This document shows positions 18,812 to 27,165 of a stretch of 53,667 bases of DNA, piece by piece. How positions within the stretch are numbered: the stretch's first letter is position 1; each line of letters starts with the position of its first letter. The notes beneath the pieces were generated by a model. It was given only the letters and a program-made list of their open reading frames with translations. It had not been told where the DNA came from and made no database searches. The stretch is taken from contig JAIYDJ010000057.1 in NCBI GenBank assembly GCA_027487575.1, forward strand, positions 1-53,667, in the 5' to 3' direction. A program made the translations under genes and the position numbers. Origin of the DNA: Rhodobacter sp. Its GTDB lineage: Bacteria; Pseudomonadota; Alphaproteobacteria; Rhodobacterales; Rhodobacteraceae.

Positions 18812-20311
18812 TTAGTCCATCGGACGGAAGTTCAGGCTGGCGCCTTCCTTGATGCCGGACGGCCAGCGGGCGGTGATCGTCTTGGTCCGGGTGTAGAACC
18901 GGAAGGCGTCCGGCCCGTGCTGGTTCAGATCGCCGAAGGCCGATTTCTTCCAGCCGCCGAAGGTGTGATAGGCCAACGGCACCGGGATCGGCACGTTGAT
19001 GCCGATCATGCCGACATTGATCCGGTGGGCAAAGTCGCGCGCCGTGTCGCCGTCGCGGGTATAGATCGCGGTGCCGTTGCCGTATTCGTTGTCCATCGCC
19101 AGTTTCAGCGCGTCCTCATAGGTCGCGCGGCGGACCATCGACAGGACGGGACCGAAGATTTCCTTGCGGTAGATCTCCATCTCGGGCGTCACATGGTCAA
19201 AGAGATGCGGGCCGACGAAGAATCCGTCCTCGTAGCCTTGCAGGCTGAAGTCGCGCCCGTCGATCACCAGTTTTGCGCCAGCATCGACCCCAGACTGCAC
19301 CAGCCGCAGGATATTGGCTTTGGCGGCGGCAGTCACGACCGGCCCGTAATCCACATCGGTGCCAGCCGTGTAGGGGCCGACCTTCAGCTTTTCGATCCGC
19401 GGGATCAACCGCTCCATCAGCGCATCGGCCGTCGCATCGCCCACGGGCACCGCAACCGAGATCGCCATGCAACGTTCCCCGGCCGCACCATAGCCCGCCC
19501 CCACCAGCGCATCCGCCGCCTGATCCAGATCGGCGTCGGGCATGATGATCATGTGGTTCTTGGCGCCGCCGAAGCATTGCACCCGCTTGCCGTTGGAACA
19601 GCCGCGCCCGTAGATGTATTCGGCGATCGGGGTCGAACCGACAAACCCGATCCCGGCGATCACCGGATTGTCGAGGATGGCGTCGACCGACTCCTTGTCG
19701 CCGTTGATGACCTGCAGCACGCCATCGGGCAGGCCAGCCTCCTGGAACAACTCGGCCAGCATCAGCGGCACCGAAGGGTCGCGCTCGGATGGCTTCAGGA
19801 TGAAGGCATTGCCGCAAGCCAGCGCCGGGCCCATCTTCCACATCGGGATCATGGCCGGAAAGTTGAAGGGCGTGATTCCCGCTGCAACGCCAAGCGGTTG
19901 GCGCATCGAATACATGTCGATGCCCGGTCCGGCGCTGTCGGTGAATTCGCCCTTCAGCATCTGCGGCGCGCCGATGCAGTATTCCATCACCTCCAGCCCG
20001 CGCTGGATGTCGCCCTTGGCATCGGGGATGGTCTTGCCGTGTTCGGACGACAGAACCTCGGCCAGCTTGTCCATGTCGCGGTTCAGGAGGCGCACGAATT
20101 CCATCATCACCCGCGCGCGGCGTTGCGGATTGGTGGCGCCCCATTTCACCTGCGCTGCGGCGGCGTGGTCGGTCGCCATGTCAAGTTCCGCCTTGGAGGC
20201 CAAAGCCACGCGGGCCTGCACTTCGCCGGTGGCGGGGTTGAACACATCGGCAAACCGCCCCGATGTGCCTGCGACTTCCTTGCCGTTGATCCAGTGACCG
20301 ATCGTTTTCAT
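18812..20311 (-). CDS. mmsA: Methylmalonate-semialdehyde dehydrogenase (CoA-acylating)
   Basis: The 499-residue aldehyde dehydrogenase matches MmsA/IolA. It converts malonate semialdehyde (from myo-inositol) to acetyl-CoA and methylmalonate semialdehyde (from valine) to propionyl-CoA. Visible features are the cofactor-binding TPFNFPAMIPMWKMGPALACGN, KPSERDPSVPL, the GFVGSTPIAEYIY glycine motif and the catalytic cysteine in GYGAAGERCMAISV. The start at ATG 20311 follows GGGAGAGA and begins with MKTIGHWINGKEV, as expected for the family. A LysR-type regulator is divergent with a 101-base shared upstream region, which fits the usual control of mms genes. The iol operon lies 2.2 kb away, so a role in inositol use is also plausible. 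Confidence 0.95.
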   Translation of the reverse strand: MKTIGHWINGKEVAGTSGRFADVFNPATGEVQARVALASKAELDMATDHAAAAQVKWGATNPQRRARVMMEFVRLLNRDMDKLAEVLSSEHGKTIPDAKGDIQRGLEVMEYCIGAPQMLKGEFTDSAGPGIDMYSMRQPLGVAAGITPFNFPAMIPMWKMGPALACGNAFILKPSERDPSVPLMLAELFQEAGLPDGVLQVINGDKESVDAILDNPVIAGIGFVGSTPIAEYIYGRGCSNGKRVQCFGGAKNHMIIMPDADLDQAADALVGAGYGAAGERCMAISVAVPVGDATADALMERLIPRIEKLKVGPYTAGTDVDYGPVVTAAAKANILRLVQSGVDAGAKLVIDGRDFSLQGYEDGFFVGPHLFDHVTPEMEIYRKEIFGPVLSMVRRATYEDALKLAMDNEYGNGTAIYTRDGDTARDFAHRINVGMIGINVPIPVPLAYHTFGGWKKSAFGDLNQHGPDAFRFYTRTKTITARWPSGIKEGASLNFRPMD

Positions 20312-20376
20312 GCTGTCTCTCCCGTGGTTGGCACGACAATAGCCTTGCGGAAATGCCGGTGAAAGCGCCAAAACTC

Positions 20377-20401
20377 CAAAAGGGTTTTGCATTTCTGCAA
20401 A
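20377..20401. promoter_or_regulatory. Two overlapping palindromes in the mmsA/LysR intergenic region
   Basis: CAAAA-GGG-TTTTG (20377-20389) overlaps TTTGCA-TTTC-TGCAAA (20386-20401). Both have perfect arms. They sit between the divergent mmsA and LysR genes, 11 bases before the LysR start, and are good candidates for the LysR regulator's own operator. No experiment-based match is claimed. Confidence 0.5.
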
Positions 20402-20412
20402 GGGAGGTCGGG

Positions 20413-21321
20413 ATGGACTGGGACGATCTGCGGGTGTTTCTGGCGGTCGCGCGGACGGAAAGCCTGACCGGTGCGGGCAAGGTCCTGCGGCTTGACCCGG
20501 CCACCGTCGGACGGCGCATCGCTCGTCTGGAAGAGGCGATGGGAGCGCGCCTTTTCGTCAAGTCGGCGCAAGGGTATCGGCTGACCGAAGCCGCCTCAAG
20601 GGTCCTGATCCATGCAGAAGCTGCTGAAACGGCGCTGTCCGCGGCGTCGGACGCCCTGTCGGGGCATGAAGGGCTGACCGGGCAGATCCGGATCGGCGCT
20701 CCGGACGGCTGTGCGAACTATCTGCTGCCGCAGGTGCTGGCCACGATCTGCGACGAAAATCCGGGACTGGAGGTGCAGATCGTGGCCCTGCCGCGCGTGT
20801 TCAACCTGTCTCGGCGCGAGGCGGACATGGCGATCGCGGTCAGCCGTCCCGAGGCGGGGCGTCTGACCGTGCAGAAACTGACCGACTACCGGCTGCATCT
20901 GGCGGCCAGCCGCAGCTATCTGGAGCGGTCGGCCCCGATCAGAACCTCGGCAGACCTGACCGGACACCGGATGGTCGGGTACATTCCGGACATGATCTTT
21001 GACAAGGAACTTGATTACCTTGCCGAAATTGGCGCGGGCGGGGCACCGCTCGGTTCCAATTCGGTGTCGGTCCAGTTGAACTGGCTGCGCTGCGGGGCGG
21101 GCGTGGGGGTGGTGCACGACTTTGCCTTGCCTTCCGCGCCCGAACTGGTTCGGGTTATCCCCGAACAGGTGCAACTGACCCGCGCGTTCTGGTTGGTCCG
21201 GCACGCCGATGACGGGCGCATCGACCGGCTGACCCGGTTTGCCGCACGTCTGGCTGCGGGATTGCGCGCCGAGGTGGCGCGGCTCGAAAGCCTTGTGACG
21301 ACAGAAGCCTATGCGGGGTGA
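20413..21321 (+). CDS. LysR family transcriptional regulator (divergent from mmsA)
   Basis: The 302-residue protein starts with a LysR winged helix (MDWDDLRVFLAVARTESLTG, then GKVLRLDPATVGRRIARLEE, about residues 1-60) followed by the periplasmic-binding-like effector domain (GQIRIGAPDGCANYLLPQVL onward). AAAGGGAGG lies just upstream of ATG 20413, which decides the start. Being divergent from mmsA with palindromes between, it is probably the regulator of mmsA and of itself, sensing a branched-chain or inositol catabolite; this is inference. No other target is visible in the window. Confidence 0.9.
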   Translation: MDWDDLRVFLAVARTESLTGAGKVLRLDPATVGRRIARLEEAMGARLFVKSAQGYRLTEAASRVLIHAEAAETALSAASDALSGHEGLTGQIRIGAPDGCANYLLPQVLATICDENPGLEVQIVALPRVFNLSRREADMAIAVSRPEAGRLTVQKLTDYRLHLAASRSYLERSAPIRTSADLTGHRMVGYIPDMIFDKELDYLAEIGAGGAPLGSNSVSVQLNWLRCGAGVGVVHDFALPSAPELVRVIPEQVQLTRAFWLVRHADDGRIDRLTRFAARLAAGLRAEVARLESLVTTEAYAG

Positions 21322-21409
21322 CGCGCTTGTTTTGGCCCTGACCGGAAGTCGGCGCTTGACAGGCAGCCGCACCGGCATGACGCTTGGATGACAGCTTTGG
21401 GAGGAGCCT

Positions 21410-21844
21410 ATGCTTGTCAGCCAGATCCTGAAATCGAAGTCCGATGATGGCGTCGTCACCCTGCCACCTGGCAGCACGGTGGCAGAAGTGGCCGCCGTCC
21501 TGTCGAAACGCCGCATCGGGTCGATCATCATTTCCCCCGACGGCAAGACCCTGACCGGCATCGTCTCGGAACGGGATGTCGTGCGCGAACTGGGGCGGCG
21601 CGGTGCGGTGTGCATGACAGACCCGGTCGAAACGATCATGACCCCGACCGTGGTGTCCTGCGCGCGCAACGACCAGACCGATACGGTGCTGCAGAAGATG
21701 ACCGATGGCCGGTTCCGCCACATGCCGGTGCTGGAGGGCGGGGTGATGGTGGGGCTGATCTCGATCGGCGATGTGGTCAAGGCGCGGCTGACCGAACTCT
21801 CGGCCGAGAAGGACGCTTTGGAAGGCATGATCAAGGGGTTCTGA
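21410..21844 (+). CDS. Tandem CBS domain protein
   Basis: The 144-residue protein is little more than a CBS pair: the first repeat runs from VSQILKSKSDDGVVTLPPGS to IVSERDVVRELG, and the second from DPVETIMTPTVVSCARNDQT to LISIGDVVKARL. Each ends in the typical GI/LxxxxDV turn. CBS pairs bind adenosyl compounds and regulate partners. Free-standing short CBS proteins of this type are common in Rhodobacterales, and their partners are unknown. The ribosome site GGGAGGAG precedes ATG 21410. The gene lies between the LysR gene and coaD on the plus strand without evident functional link. Confidence 0.92.
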   Translation: MLVSQILKSKSDDGVVTLPPGSTVAEVAAVLSKRRIGSIIISPDGKTLTGIVSERDVVRELGRRGAVCMTDPVETIMTPTVVSCARNDQTDTVLQKMTDGRFRHMPVLEGGVMVGLISIGDVVKARLTELSAEKDALEGMIKGF

Positions 21845-21915
21845 GGTTTTCCCGCTTGCGCCCGGTCGCGCAATAATGTTGCGTGCAGGCAGATGGCGAT
21901 GAAACGGGGGACGCG

Positions 21916-22407
21916 ATGCGCATCGGCCTTTATCCGGGCACTTTCGATCCGGTCACCCTTGGGCATACCGACATCATCACACGGGCGATGGCGCTGGTGG
22001 ACCGGCTGGTGATCGGCGTGGCGATCAACCGCGACAAGGGCCCGCTGTTCCCCCTGGAAGAGCGGGTCGCCATGGTGCAGGCAGAGTGCCGGGCCATCAC
22101 ATCAAAGACGGGCGGCGAGATCGTGGTGCATCCGTTCGAGAATCTGCTGATTGATTGCGCCCGCGATGTGGGGGCGGGGATCATCATCCGCGGCCTGCGG
22201 GCCGTCGCGGATTTCGAGTACGAATTCCAGATGGTCGGCATGAACCGGGCGCTGGATTCAAGCATCGAGACGGTTTTCCTGATGGCGGACGCACGGCGGC
22301 AGGCCATCGCCTCCAAGCTGGTGAAAGAGATCGCGCGGCTGGGGGGGGACGTGTCGAAGTTCGTGCCGCCACCGGTCGTGGATGCGTTACGGGTCCGGTA
22401 TTCCTGA
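21916..22407 (+). CDS. coaD: Phosphopantetheine adenylyltransferase (CoaD)
   Basis: The 163-residue enzyme joins ATP and 4'-phosphopantetheine to dephospho-CoA, the penultimate CoA step. The nucleotidyltransferase motif appears as YPGTFDPVTLGHTDII at residues 6-21 (the [T/H]xGH signature), with DFEYEFQMVGMNRALD and the ISSxxVR-like KLVKEIARLGGDVSKFVPPPV at the C-terminus. ATG 21916 is preferred to GTG 21883 because MRIGLYPGTFDPVT is the canonical N-terminus. It is separated from the rpiR-type regulator by 84 bases containing an inositol-operator-like palindrome. Confidence 0.97.
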   Translation: MRIGLYPGTFDPVTLGHTDIITRAMALVDRLVIGVAINRDKGPLFPLEERVAMVQAECRAITSKTGGEIVVHPFENLLIDCARDVGAGIIIRGLRAVADFEYEFQMVGMNRALDSSIETVFLMADARRQAIASKLVKEIARLGGDVSKFVPPPVVDALRVRYS

Positions 22408-22418
22408 CGATCCGGACA

Positions 22419-22437
22419 GGAACGGAATAAACGTTCC
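22419..22437. promoter_or_regulatory. IolR-type operator candidate upstream of the RpiR regulator
   Basis: GGAACG and CGTTCC flank seven bases, and inside lies GGAA-TAAACG-TTCC (22424-22437), a fit to the GGAA-N6-TTCC site described for the rhizobial RpiR-type IolR. It lies 55 bases before ATG 22492. A related copy precedes iolC. Confidence 0.65.
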
Positions 22438-22491
22438 ATCGCGCTTTGGCGGCTGGGGTCCGGGGTGGCGGCAGGGAATGATGGGCGGCGC

Positions 22492-23322
22492 ATGTCTGAA
22501 AAGATGATCCAGAATGACGCGGCAGCGCCCCCCAACCTGCAGGCGTTCCGCGAACGGCTGGCCCAGGTGACGCCGGACCTGCCAAAGCGGATGCGCCAGT
22601 GCGCCGAATACGTGGCGGCGCATTTCGACCGTATCGCGGTGTCGACGGTTGCCGACCTGGCCGCCGGAGCCGATGTTCCGCCGTCGGCGGTGATGCGGTT
22701 CTGTCAGTCGATGGGCTTTGCCGGGTTTTCCGACATGCAGCGGCTGTTCCGCAATGCCTATGCGCCCGGACTGCCCGACTATGCCACGCGGTTGCGTAAC
22801 TTGAAATCGCAGGGCACCGGCAGTCCGGCGGCCTTGCTGGCGGAATTTGTCGAAGCTGGCCGTTTATCCTTGGAATCATTGGCGAAGACTACCGACGATG
22901 CCACGCTGGCGCGCGCGGTTGCAGTGCTGTCGCAGGCGGGCATGCTGCATGTCATCGGGCTGCGGCGGGCGTTTCCGGTGGCTGTGTACCTGGCCTATGT
23001 GTTCGACAAGATGGCTGTCCCGGCGATGCTGCATGATGGTCTGGGCCGGCTGGATCACCCGCATGCCCTTCGGCCCGGCGATGCGGTTCTGGCGATCTCG
23101 TTTGCGCCCTATTCCGATGAGACTTTGGCGCTGGCGCGGGAAGCGGTGGTGCGCGGGCTGCCGGTGGTCGCGCTGACGGATGGAATGGCCAGTCCGCTGG
23201 CGCGGATGGCGGATGCGGTTCTGACGGTTTCCGAAGTTGATTTCGGGGCGTTCCGGTCGCTTTCGGCCACCATCGCGCTGGCATTGGCGCTGGCTGTCGC
23301 GGTGGGGTCGGCGCGGGAATGA
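22492..23322 (+). CDS. RpiR/MurR family regulator, probable iol operon repressor
   Basis: The 276-residue product has an N-terminal RpiR helix-turn-helix domain (about residues 30-105: CAEYVAAHFDRIAVSTVADL, then GADVPPSAVMRFCQSMGFAGF) and a C-terminal SIS sugar-phosphate-binding domain (AGMLHVIGLRRAFPVAVYLA, then ALRPGDAVLAISFAPYSDET). It is directly upstream of iolCDEB in the same direction, as in the iolRCDEB cluster of rhizobia, where IolR represses in the absence of an inositol catabolite. GGAA-N6-TTCC-like palindromes occur before this gene and before iolC, fitting autoregulation. Start choice is uncertain: GTG 22465 and ATG 22504 are alternatives. Confidence 0.9.
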   Translation: MSEKMIQNDAAAPPNLQAFRERLAQVTPDLPKRMRQCAEYVAAHFDRIAVSTVADLAAGADVPPSAVMRFCQSMGFAGFSDMQRLFRNAYAPGLPDYATRLRNLKSQGTGSPAALLAEFVEAGRLSLESLAKTTDDATLARAVAVLSQAGMLHVIGLRRAFPVAVYLAYVFDKMAVPAMLHDGLGRLDHPHALRPGDAVLAISFAPYSDETLALAREAVVRGLPVVALTDGMASPLARMADAVLTVSEVDFGAFRSLSATIALALALAVAVGSARE

Positions 23323-23371
23323 CGATAGCGGCGCGGCGTGCCAAGTTAGCGCTTCCGTTTTGGGTTGCTAT

Positions 23372-23385
23372 GGAATAAATATTCT
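23372..23385. promoter_or_regulatory. IolR-type operator candidate upstream of iolC
   Basis: GGAATAAATATTCT shares 11 of 14 bases with the palindrome before the regulator gene; its core GAATA-AA-TATTC is a perfect inverted repeat. It is 36 bases before the iolC ATG, in a good place for repression. Confidence 0.6.
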
Positions 23386-23420
23386 GAAACGGCACAGCGG
23401 AATGGCGGCGGGATAGCGTG

Positions 23421-25325
23421 ATGAAAACCCTTGACGTGATCACCATCGGCCGATCCTCGGTCGATCTTTACGGCGCGCAGGTGGGCGGGCGGCTGGAAGA
23501 CATGGGGTCGTTCAACAAGTACATCGGCGGATCGCCCACCAACATCGCGGCGGGCACGGCGCGGCTGGGTCTGAAATCGGCGCTGATCACCCGCGTCGGG
23601 GACGAGCACATGGGCCGCTTCATCCGCGAGGAACTGGCGCGCGAGGGCGTCGATGTGCGCGGGGTGAAAACCGACCCCGACCGGCTGACCGCGCTGGTGC
23701 TGCTGGGCATCCGCGATGACACGCAGTTTCCGCTGATCTTCTACCGCGAGAATTGCGCTGACATGGCGCTGTGCGAGGACGACATCGACGAAGCGTTCAT
23801 TGCCGAGTCGCGGGCTGTCGTGGCAACGGGGACGCATCTGTCGCATCCGCGGACCGAGGCGGCAGTGCTGAAGGCCCTGCGGCTGGCGCGATCGCATGGG
23901 GCGCAGACGGCACTGGACATCGACTACCGGCCCAACCTGTGGGGACTGGCCGGGCATGGCGATGGCGAAAGCCGCTTCGTGGAATCGGCCGCCGTTACGG
24001 CCAAGCTGCAGGGCACGCTGCACCTGTTCGACCTGATCGTGGGCACCGAGGAAGAATTCCACATAGCGGGCGGCATGACCGATACCATTGCCGCGCTGCG
24101 GGCGGTGCGGGCGGTGTCCGGGGCGGTGCTGGTGTGCAAGCGGGGTCCGATGGGGGCGGTGGCGTTTTCCGCGGACATTCCCGATACTCTGGACGAGGGG
24201 GCAACCGGCCCGGGCTTTCCCATCGAGGTGTTCAACGTTCTGGGCGCGGGCGACGGGTTCATGGCGGGCCTGCTGAAAGGGTGGCTGGACGGCGAGGATT
24301 GGCCGGTTGCCCTGAAATACGCCAATGCCTGCGGGGCCTTCGCCGTATCGCGCCATGGCTGCACGCCAGCCTATCCAAGCTGGGAGGAGTTGCAGTTCTT
24401 TCTGGGGCGCGGCGTGGTGACGCCGGCGCTGCGCAAGGATGCGGCGCTGGAACAGGTGCACTGGGCGACCAACCGGCATGACGACTGGTCCACGATGCGG
24501 GTCTTCGCCTTTGACCACCGGATGCAGTTCGAGGCGATGGCAGGGGCCACTGCGGCGCGGATCGGCGCTTTCAAGGAGCTTTGCCTGACGGCCGCGCTGC
24601 AGGTGGCGGGGGGGCGTCCGGGCCACGGCATCCTGTGCGACGGGCGTCTTGGACGTCGTGCCCTGCACAAGGCGGCGGGAACCGGGCTGTGGGTTGCGCG
24701 GCCTGTGGAATGGCCGGGGTCGCGGCCCCTGACGCTGGAGCCCGAGATCGGCCCCGATTTCGGCGGGCTGAACGAATGGCCGCTGGGCCAGGTGGTCAAG
24801 GTGCTGTGTTTCTATCACCCCGAGGACGACGCCGCGATGAAGGCCGAACAGGAGGCGGTTGTGCTGCGCCTGTTCCATGCCGCGCGGCGCTGCCGGCTGG
24901 AGTTTCTGCTGGAGGTGATTCCCTCGAAGGTGGGTCCGGTGACCGATTTCACCACGGCGCGGGTGATCGAGCGGTTCTATGATCTGGGGCTCTATCCCGA
25001 CTGGTGGAAGCTGGAGCCTTTTGGCACCGACGCGGCCTATGCGGCAGCCTGTGCGGCAATCCGCGCGCGCGATCCACATGTCAGGGGTGTGGTGATTCTG
25101 GGGCTTGATGCGGAACCCGATGCGCTGGCCGCGTCTTTCGCGCTGGCGGCGCGGCATCCGCTGGTCAAGGGTTTCGCGGTCGGCCGCACGATCTTCGGGG
25201 CTGCGGCGCGGGGCTGGATGGCTGGGGATTTGACGGACGGGGCGGCTGTCGCGATGATGGCCGGGATTTATGCCGATCTGTGCCGCGTCTGGGACGCGGC
25301 GCTGGTCGAAGGGGGGCGGACATGA
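23421..25325 (+). CDS. iolC: 5-dehydro-2-deoxygluconokinase fused to DUF2090 domain
   Basis: The 634-residue protein has two parts. Residues 1-320 are a PfkB-type sugar kinase (DVITIGRSSVDLYGAQVGGR, GGSPTNIAAGTARLG and the ATP/catalytic loop NVLGAGDGFMAGLL near residue 275 with the base Asp), which phosphorylates 5-dehydro-2-deoxy-D-gluconate in myo-inositol breakdown. Residues from about 335 to the end are DUF2090 (VFAFDHRMQFEAMAG, then KVLCFYHPEDD and VKGFAVGRTIF), an aldolase-like TIM-barrel domain frequently fused to proteobacterial IolC. Because no iolJ aldolase is seen nearby, the second domain could catalyse the next step; this is inference. ATG 23421 is used although GTG 23418 is adjacent. 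It overlaps iolD by ATGA. Confidence 0.95.
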   Translation: MKTLDVITIGRSSVDLYGAQVGGRLEDMGSFNKYIGGSPTNIAAGTARLGLKSALITRVGDEHMGRFIREELAREGVDVRGVKTDPDRLTALVLLGIRDDTQFPLIFYRENCADMALCEDDIDEAFIAESRAVVATGTHLSHPRTEAAVLKALRLARSHGAQTALDIDYRPNLWGLAGHGDGESRFVESAAVTAKLQGTLHLFDLIVGTEEEFHIAGGMTDTIAALRAVRAVSGAVLVCKRGPMGAVAFSADIPDTLDEGATGPGFPIEVFNVLGAGDGFMAGLLKGWLDGEDWPVALKYANACGAFAVSRHGCTPAYPSWEELQFFLGRGVVTPALRKDAALEQVHWATNRHDDWSTMRVFAFDHRMQFEAMAGATAARIGAFKELCLTAALQVAGGRPGHGILCDGRLGRRALHKAAGTGLWVARPVEWPGSRPLTLEPEIGPDFGGLNEWPLGQVVKVLCFYHPEDDAAMKAEQEAVVLRLFHAARRCRLEFLLEVIPSKVGPVTDFTTARVIERFYDLGLYPDWWKLEPFGTDAAYAAACAAIRARDPHVRGVVILGLDAEPDALAASFALAARHPLVKGFAVGRTIFGAAARGWMAGDLTDGAAVAMMAGIYADLCRVWDAALVEGGRT

Positions 25326-27151
25326 CCATTCGATTGACGGCATCACAGGCGATGCTGCGTTGGCTGACGGCGCAGATGGCCGAGGATGGCCTTCCGGTCA
25401 TCACCGGCTGCTGGGGCATTTTCGGCCACGGCAACGTCGCGGGGATGGGCGAGGCGCTGCACGGCGTGAAGGACCGGTTTCCAACGTACCGCGGGCAGAA
25501 CGAACAGACGATGGCCCATGCCGCCATCGCCTATGCAAAACAGTCCGGGCGGCGCCATGCGATGATGGTCACCTCGTCGATCGGGCCGGGGGCGCTGAAC
25601 ATGGTGACGGCGGCGGGGGTAGCGCATGTCAACCGCCTGCCGGTGCTGTTCGTGCCGGGGGACGTGTTTGCCAACCGCGCACCGGACCCCGTCCTGCAGC
25701 AGCTTGAGGATTTCGGCGACGGCACGATGACGGTCAACGACTGTTTCCGGCCCGTCAGCCGCTATTTCGACCGCATCATGCGGCCTGAACAGTTGCTGAC
25801 AGCGCTGCCCCGCGCGATGCGGGTGTTGACGGACCCGGCGGACTGCGGGCCGGTCTGCCTGTCGTTCTGCCAGGACGTGCAAGCCGAAGCCTACGACTGG
25901 CCCGAGGCGTTCTTTGCGCCGCACGTCTGGCGCATCCGGCGGCCCTATCCGGACATGGCCGAGGTGCGCAAGGTCGCGCAGATGATCGAGGAGGCAAAGC
26001 GCCCTGTGATCGTGGCGGGGGGCGGGGTGCACTATTCGGGTGCCTGCGAGGATCTGGCACTGTTCGCGCAGACCTACGGCATTCCGGTGGTCGAAACGCA
26101 GGCAGGCAAATCGGCACTGCCGTGGGACCATCCGTGGAACCTGGGGCCGGTGGGGGTGACGGGGGCGTCGTCGGCCAACGAAGTCTGTGCCAAGGCCGAC
26201 CTCGTGATCGGGGTCGGCACGCGGTTTCAGGATTTCACCACGGGGTCGTGGTCGCTGTTCAAGGCAAAGGGTCGGCGGTTGGTGTCGATCAACGTGGCGG
26301 CCTATGACGCGATGAAGCACGGGGCAGAGCCGGTGTGCGGCGATGCGTCGATCTCGCTGGCCTATCTGTCAGAGATGCTGGGCAAGGGGCGGCGGCGGGC
26401 GGCACCGGCGGCGTTGAAGGCGGCATGGTTCGCGGCCGTCGACCCGCTGACCGACGCGCCGGGGGATGGCAATGCCCTGCCGACCGACATGCAGGTGATC
26501 GGCGCGGTGCAGCGCAGCGCCGGGCCGGATACGGTGGTGATGTGTGCGGCAGGAACAATGCCGGGCGAATTGCACAAGCTGTGGAAGGCCGGGCGGCCGA
26601 TGTCCTATCACATGGAGTATGGCTTTTCCTGCATGGGGTATGAAATCGCGGGTGCCATCGGCATCAAGATGGCCGAACCGCACCGCGACGTGGTCTGCAT
26701 GCTGGGCGATGGCAGCTACATGATGGCCAACAGCGAACTTGCGACGGCCTGCATGATGGGGATCAAGCTGACCGTGGTGATCACCGACAACCGGGGATAC
26801 GGCTGCATCAACCGGTTGCAGATGGCGACGGGCGGGGCGGAATTCAACAACCTTTACAGGCATGTCGGGGCGGGTGTTTCCCCCGGCATCGACTTTCGCG
26901 CCCACGCCGCCGCGATGGGGGCCGAAGCGGTGAAGGTTTCCACGATTGCCGAACTTGAAGCGGCATTGGCACAGGCGCGCGCTGCGTCCGGCACGTTCGT
27001 GGTGGTGATCGACACCGATCCCTATCCGTCGACGCCGGTCGGGGGGACATGGTGGGATGTGGCGGTGCCGGAAGTGTCGGTGCGCCCGGAAGTGGGACAG
27101 GCGCGCGACCGATATGAAAAAAACATCGTGCGGCAAAGACTTGCCGACTGA
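25322..27151 (+). CDS. iolD: 3D-(3,5/4)-trihydroxycyclohexane-1,2-dione hydrolase
   Basis: The 609-residue thiamine diphosphate enzyme opens the ring of the diketo-inositol intermediate to 5-deoxy-glucuronate. It shows the three-domain layout of the family: N-terminal Pyr domain (GCWGIFGHGNVAGMGEAL, GQNEQTMAHAAIAYAK with the catalytic Glu), a central domain (RPVIVAGGGVHYSGA) and a C-terminal PP domain with MLGDGSYMMANSELATA and VVITDNRGYGCINRLQ (GDG...N motif for Mg-ThDP). It begins inside the iolC stop (ATGA overlap) and ends 14 bases before iolE, so the iol genes are translationally coupled. Full-length, no defect. Confidence 0.96.
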   Translation: MTIRLTASQAMLRWLTAQMAEDGLPVITGCWGIFGHGNVAGMGEALHGVKDRFPTYRGQNEQTMAHAAIAYAKQSGRRHAMMVTSSIGPGALNMVTAAGVAHVNRLPVLFVPGDVFANRAPDPVLQQLEDFGDGTMTVNDCFRPVSRYFDRIMRPEQLLTALPRAMRVLTDPADCGPVCLSFCQDVQAEAYDWPEAFFAPHVWRIRRPYPDMAEVRKVAQMIEEAKRPVIVAGGGVHYSGACEDLALFAQTYGIPVVETQAGKSALPWDHPWNLGPVGVTGASSANEVCAKADLVIGVGTRFQDFTTGSWSLFKAKGRRLVSINVAAYDAMKHGAEPVCGDASISLAYLSEMLGKGRRRAAPAALKAAWFAAVDPLTDAPGDGNALPTDMQVIGAVQRSAGPDTVVMCAAGTMPGELHKLWKAGRPMSYHMEYGFSCMGYEIAGAIGIKMAEPHRDVVCMLGDGSYMMANSELATACMMGIKLTVVITDNRGYGCINRLQMATGGAEFNNLYRHVGAGVSPGIDFRAHAAAMGAEAVKVSTIAELEAALAQARAASGTFVVVIDTDPYPSTPVGGTWWDVAVPEVSVRPEVGQARDRYEKNIVRQRLAD

Positions 27152-27165
27152 ACCTGAGGTAAAGA

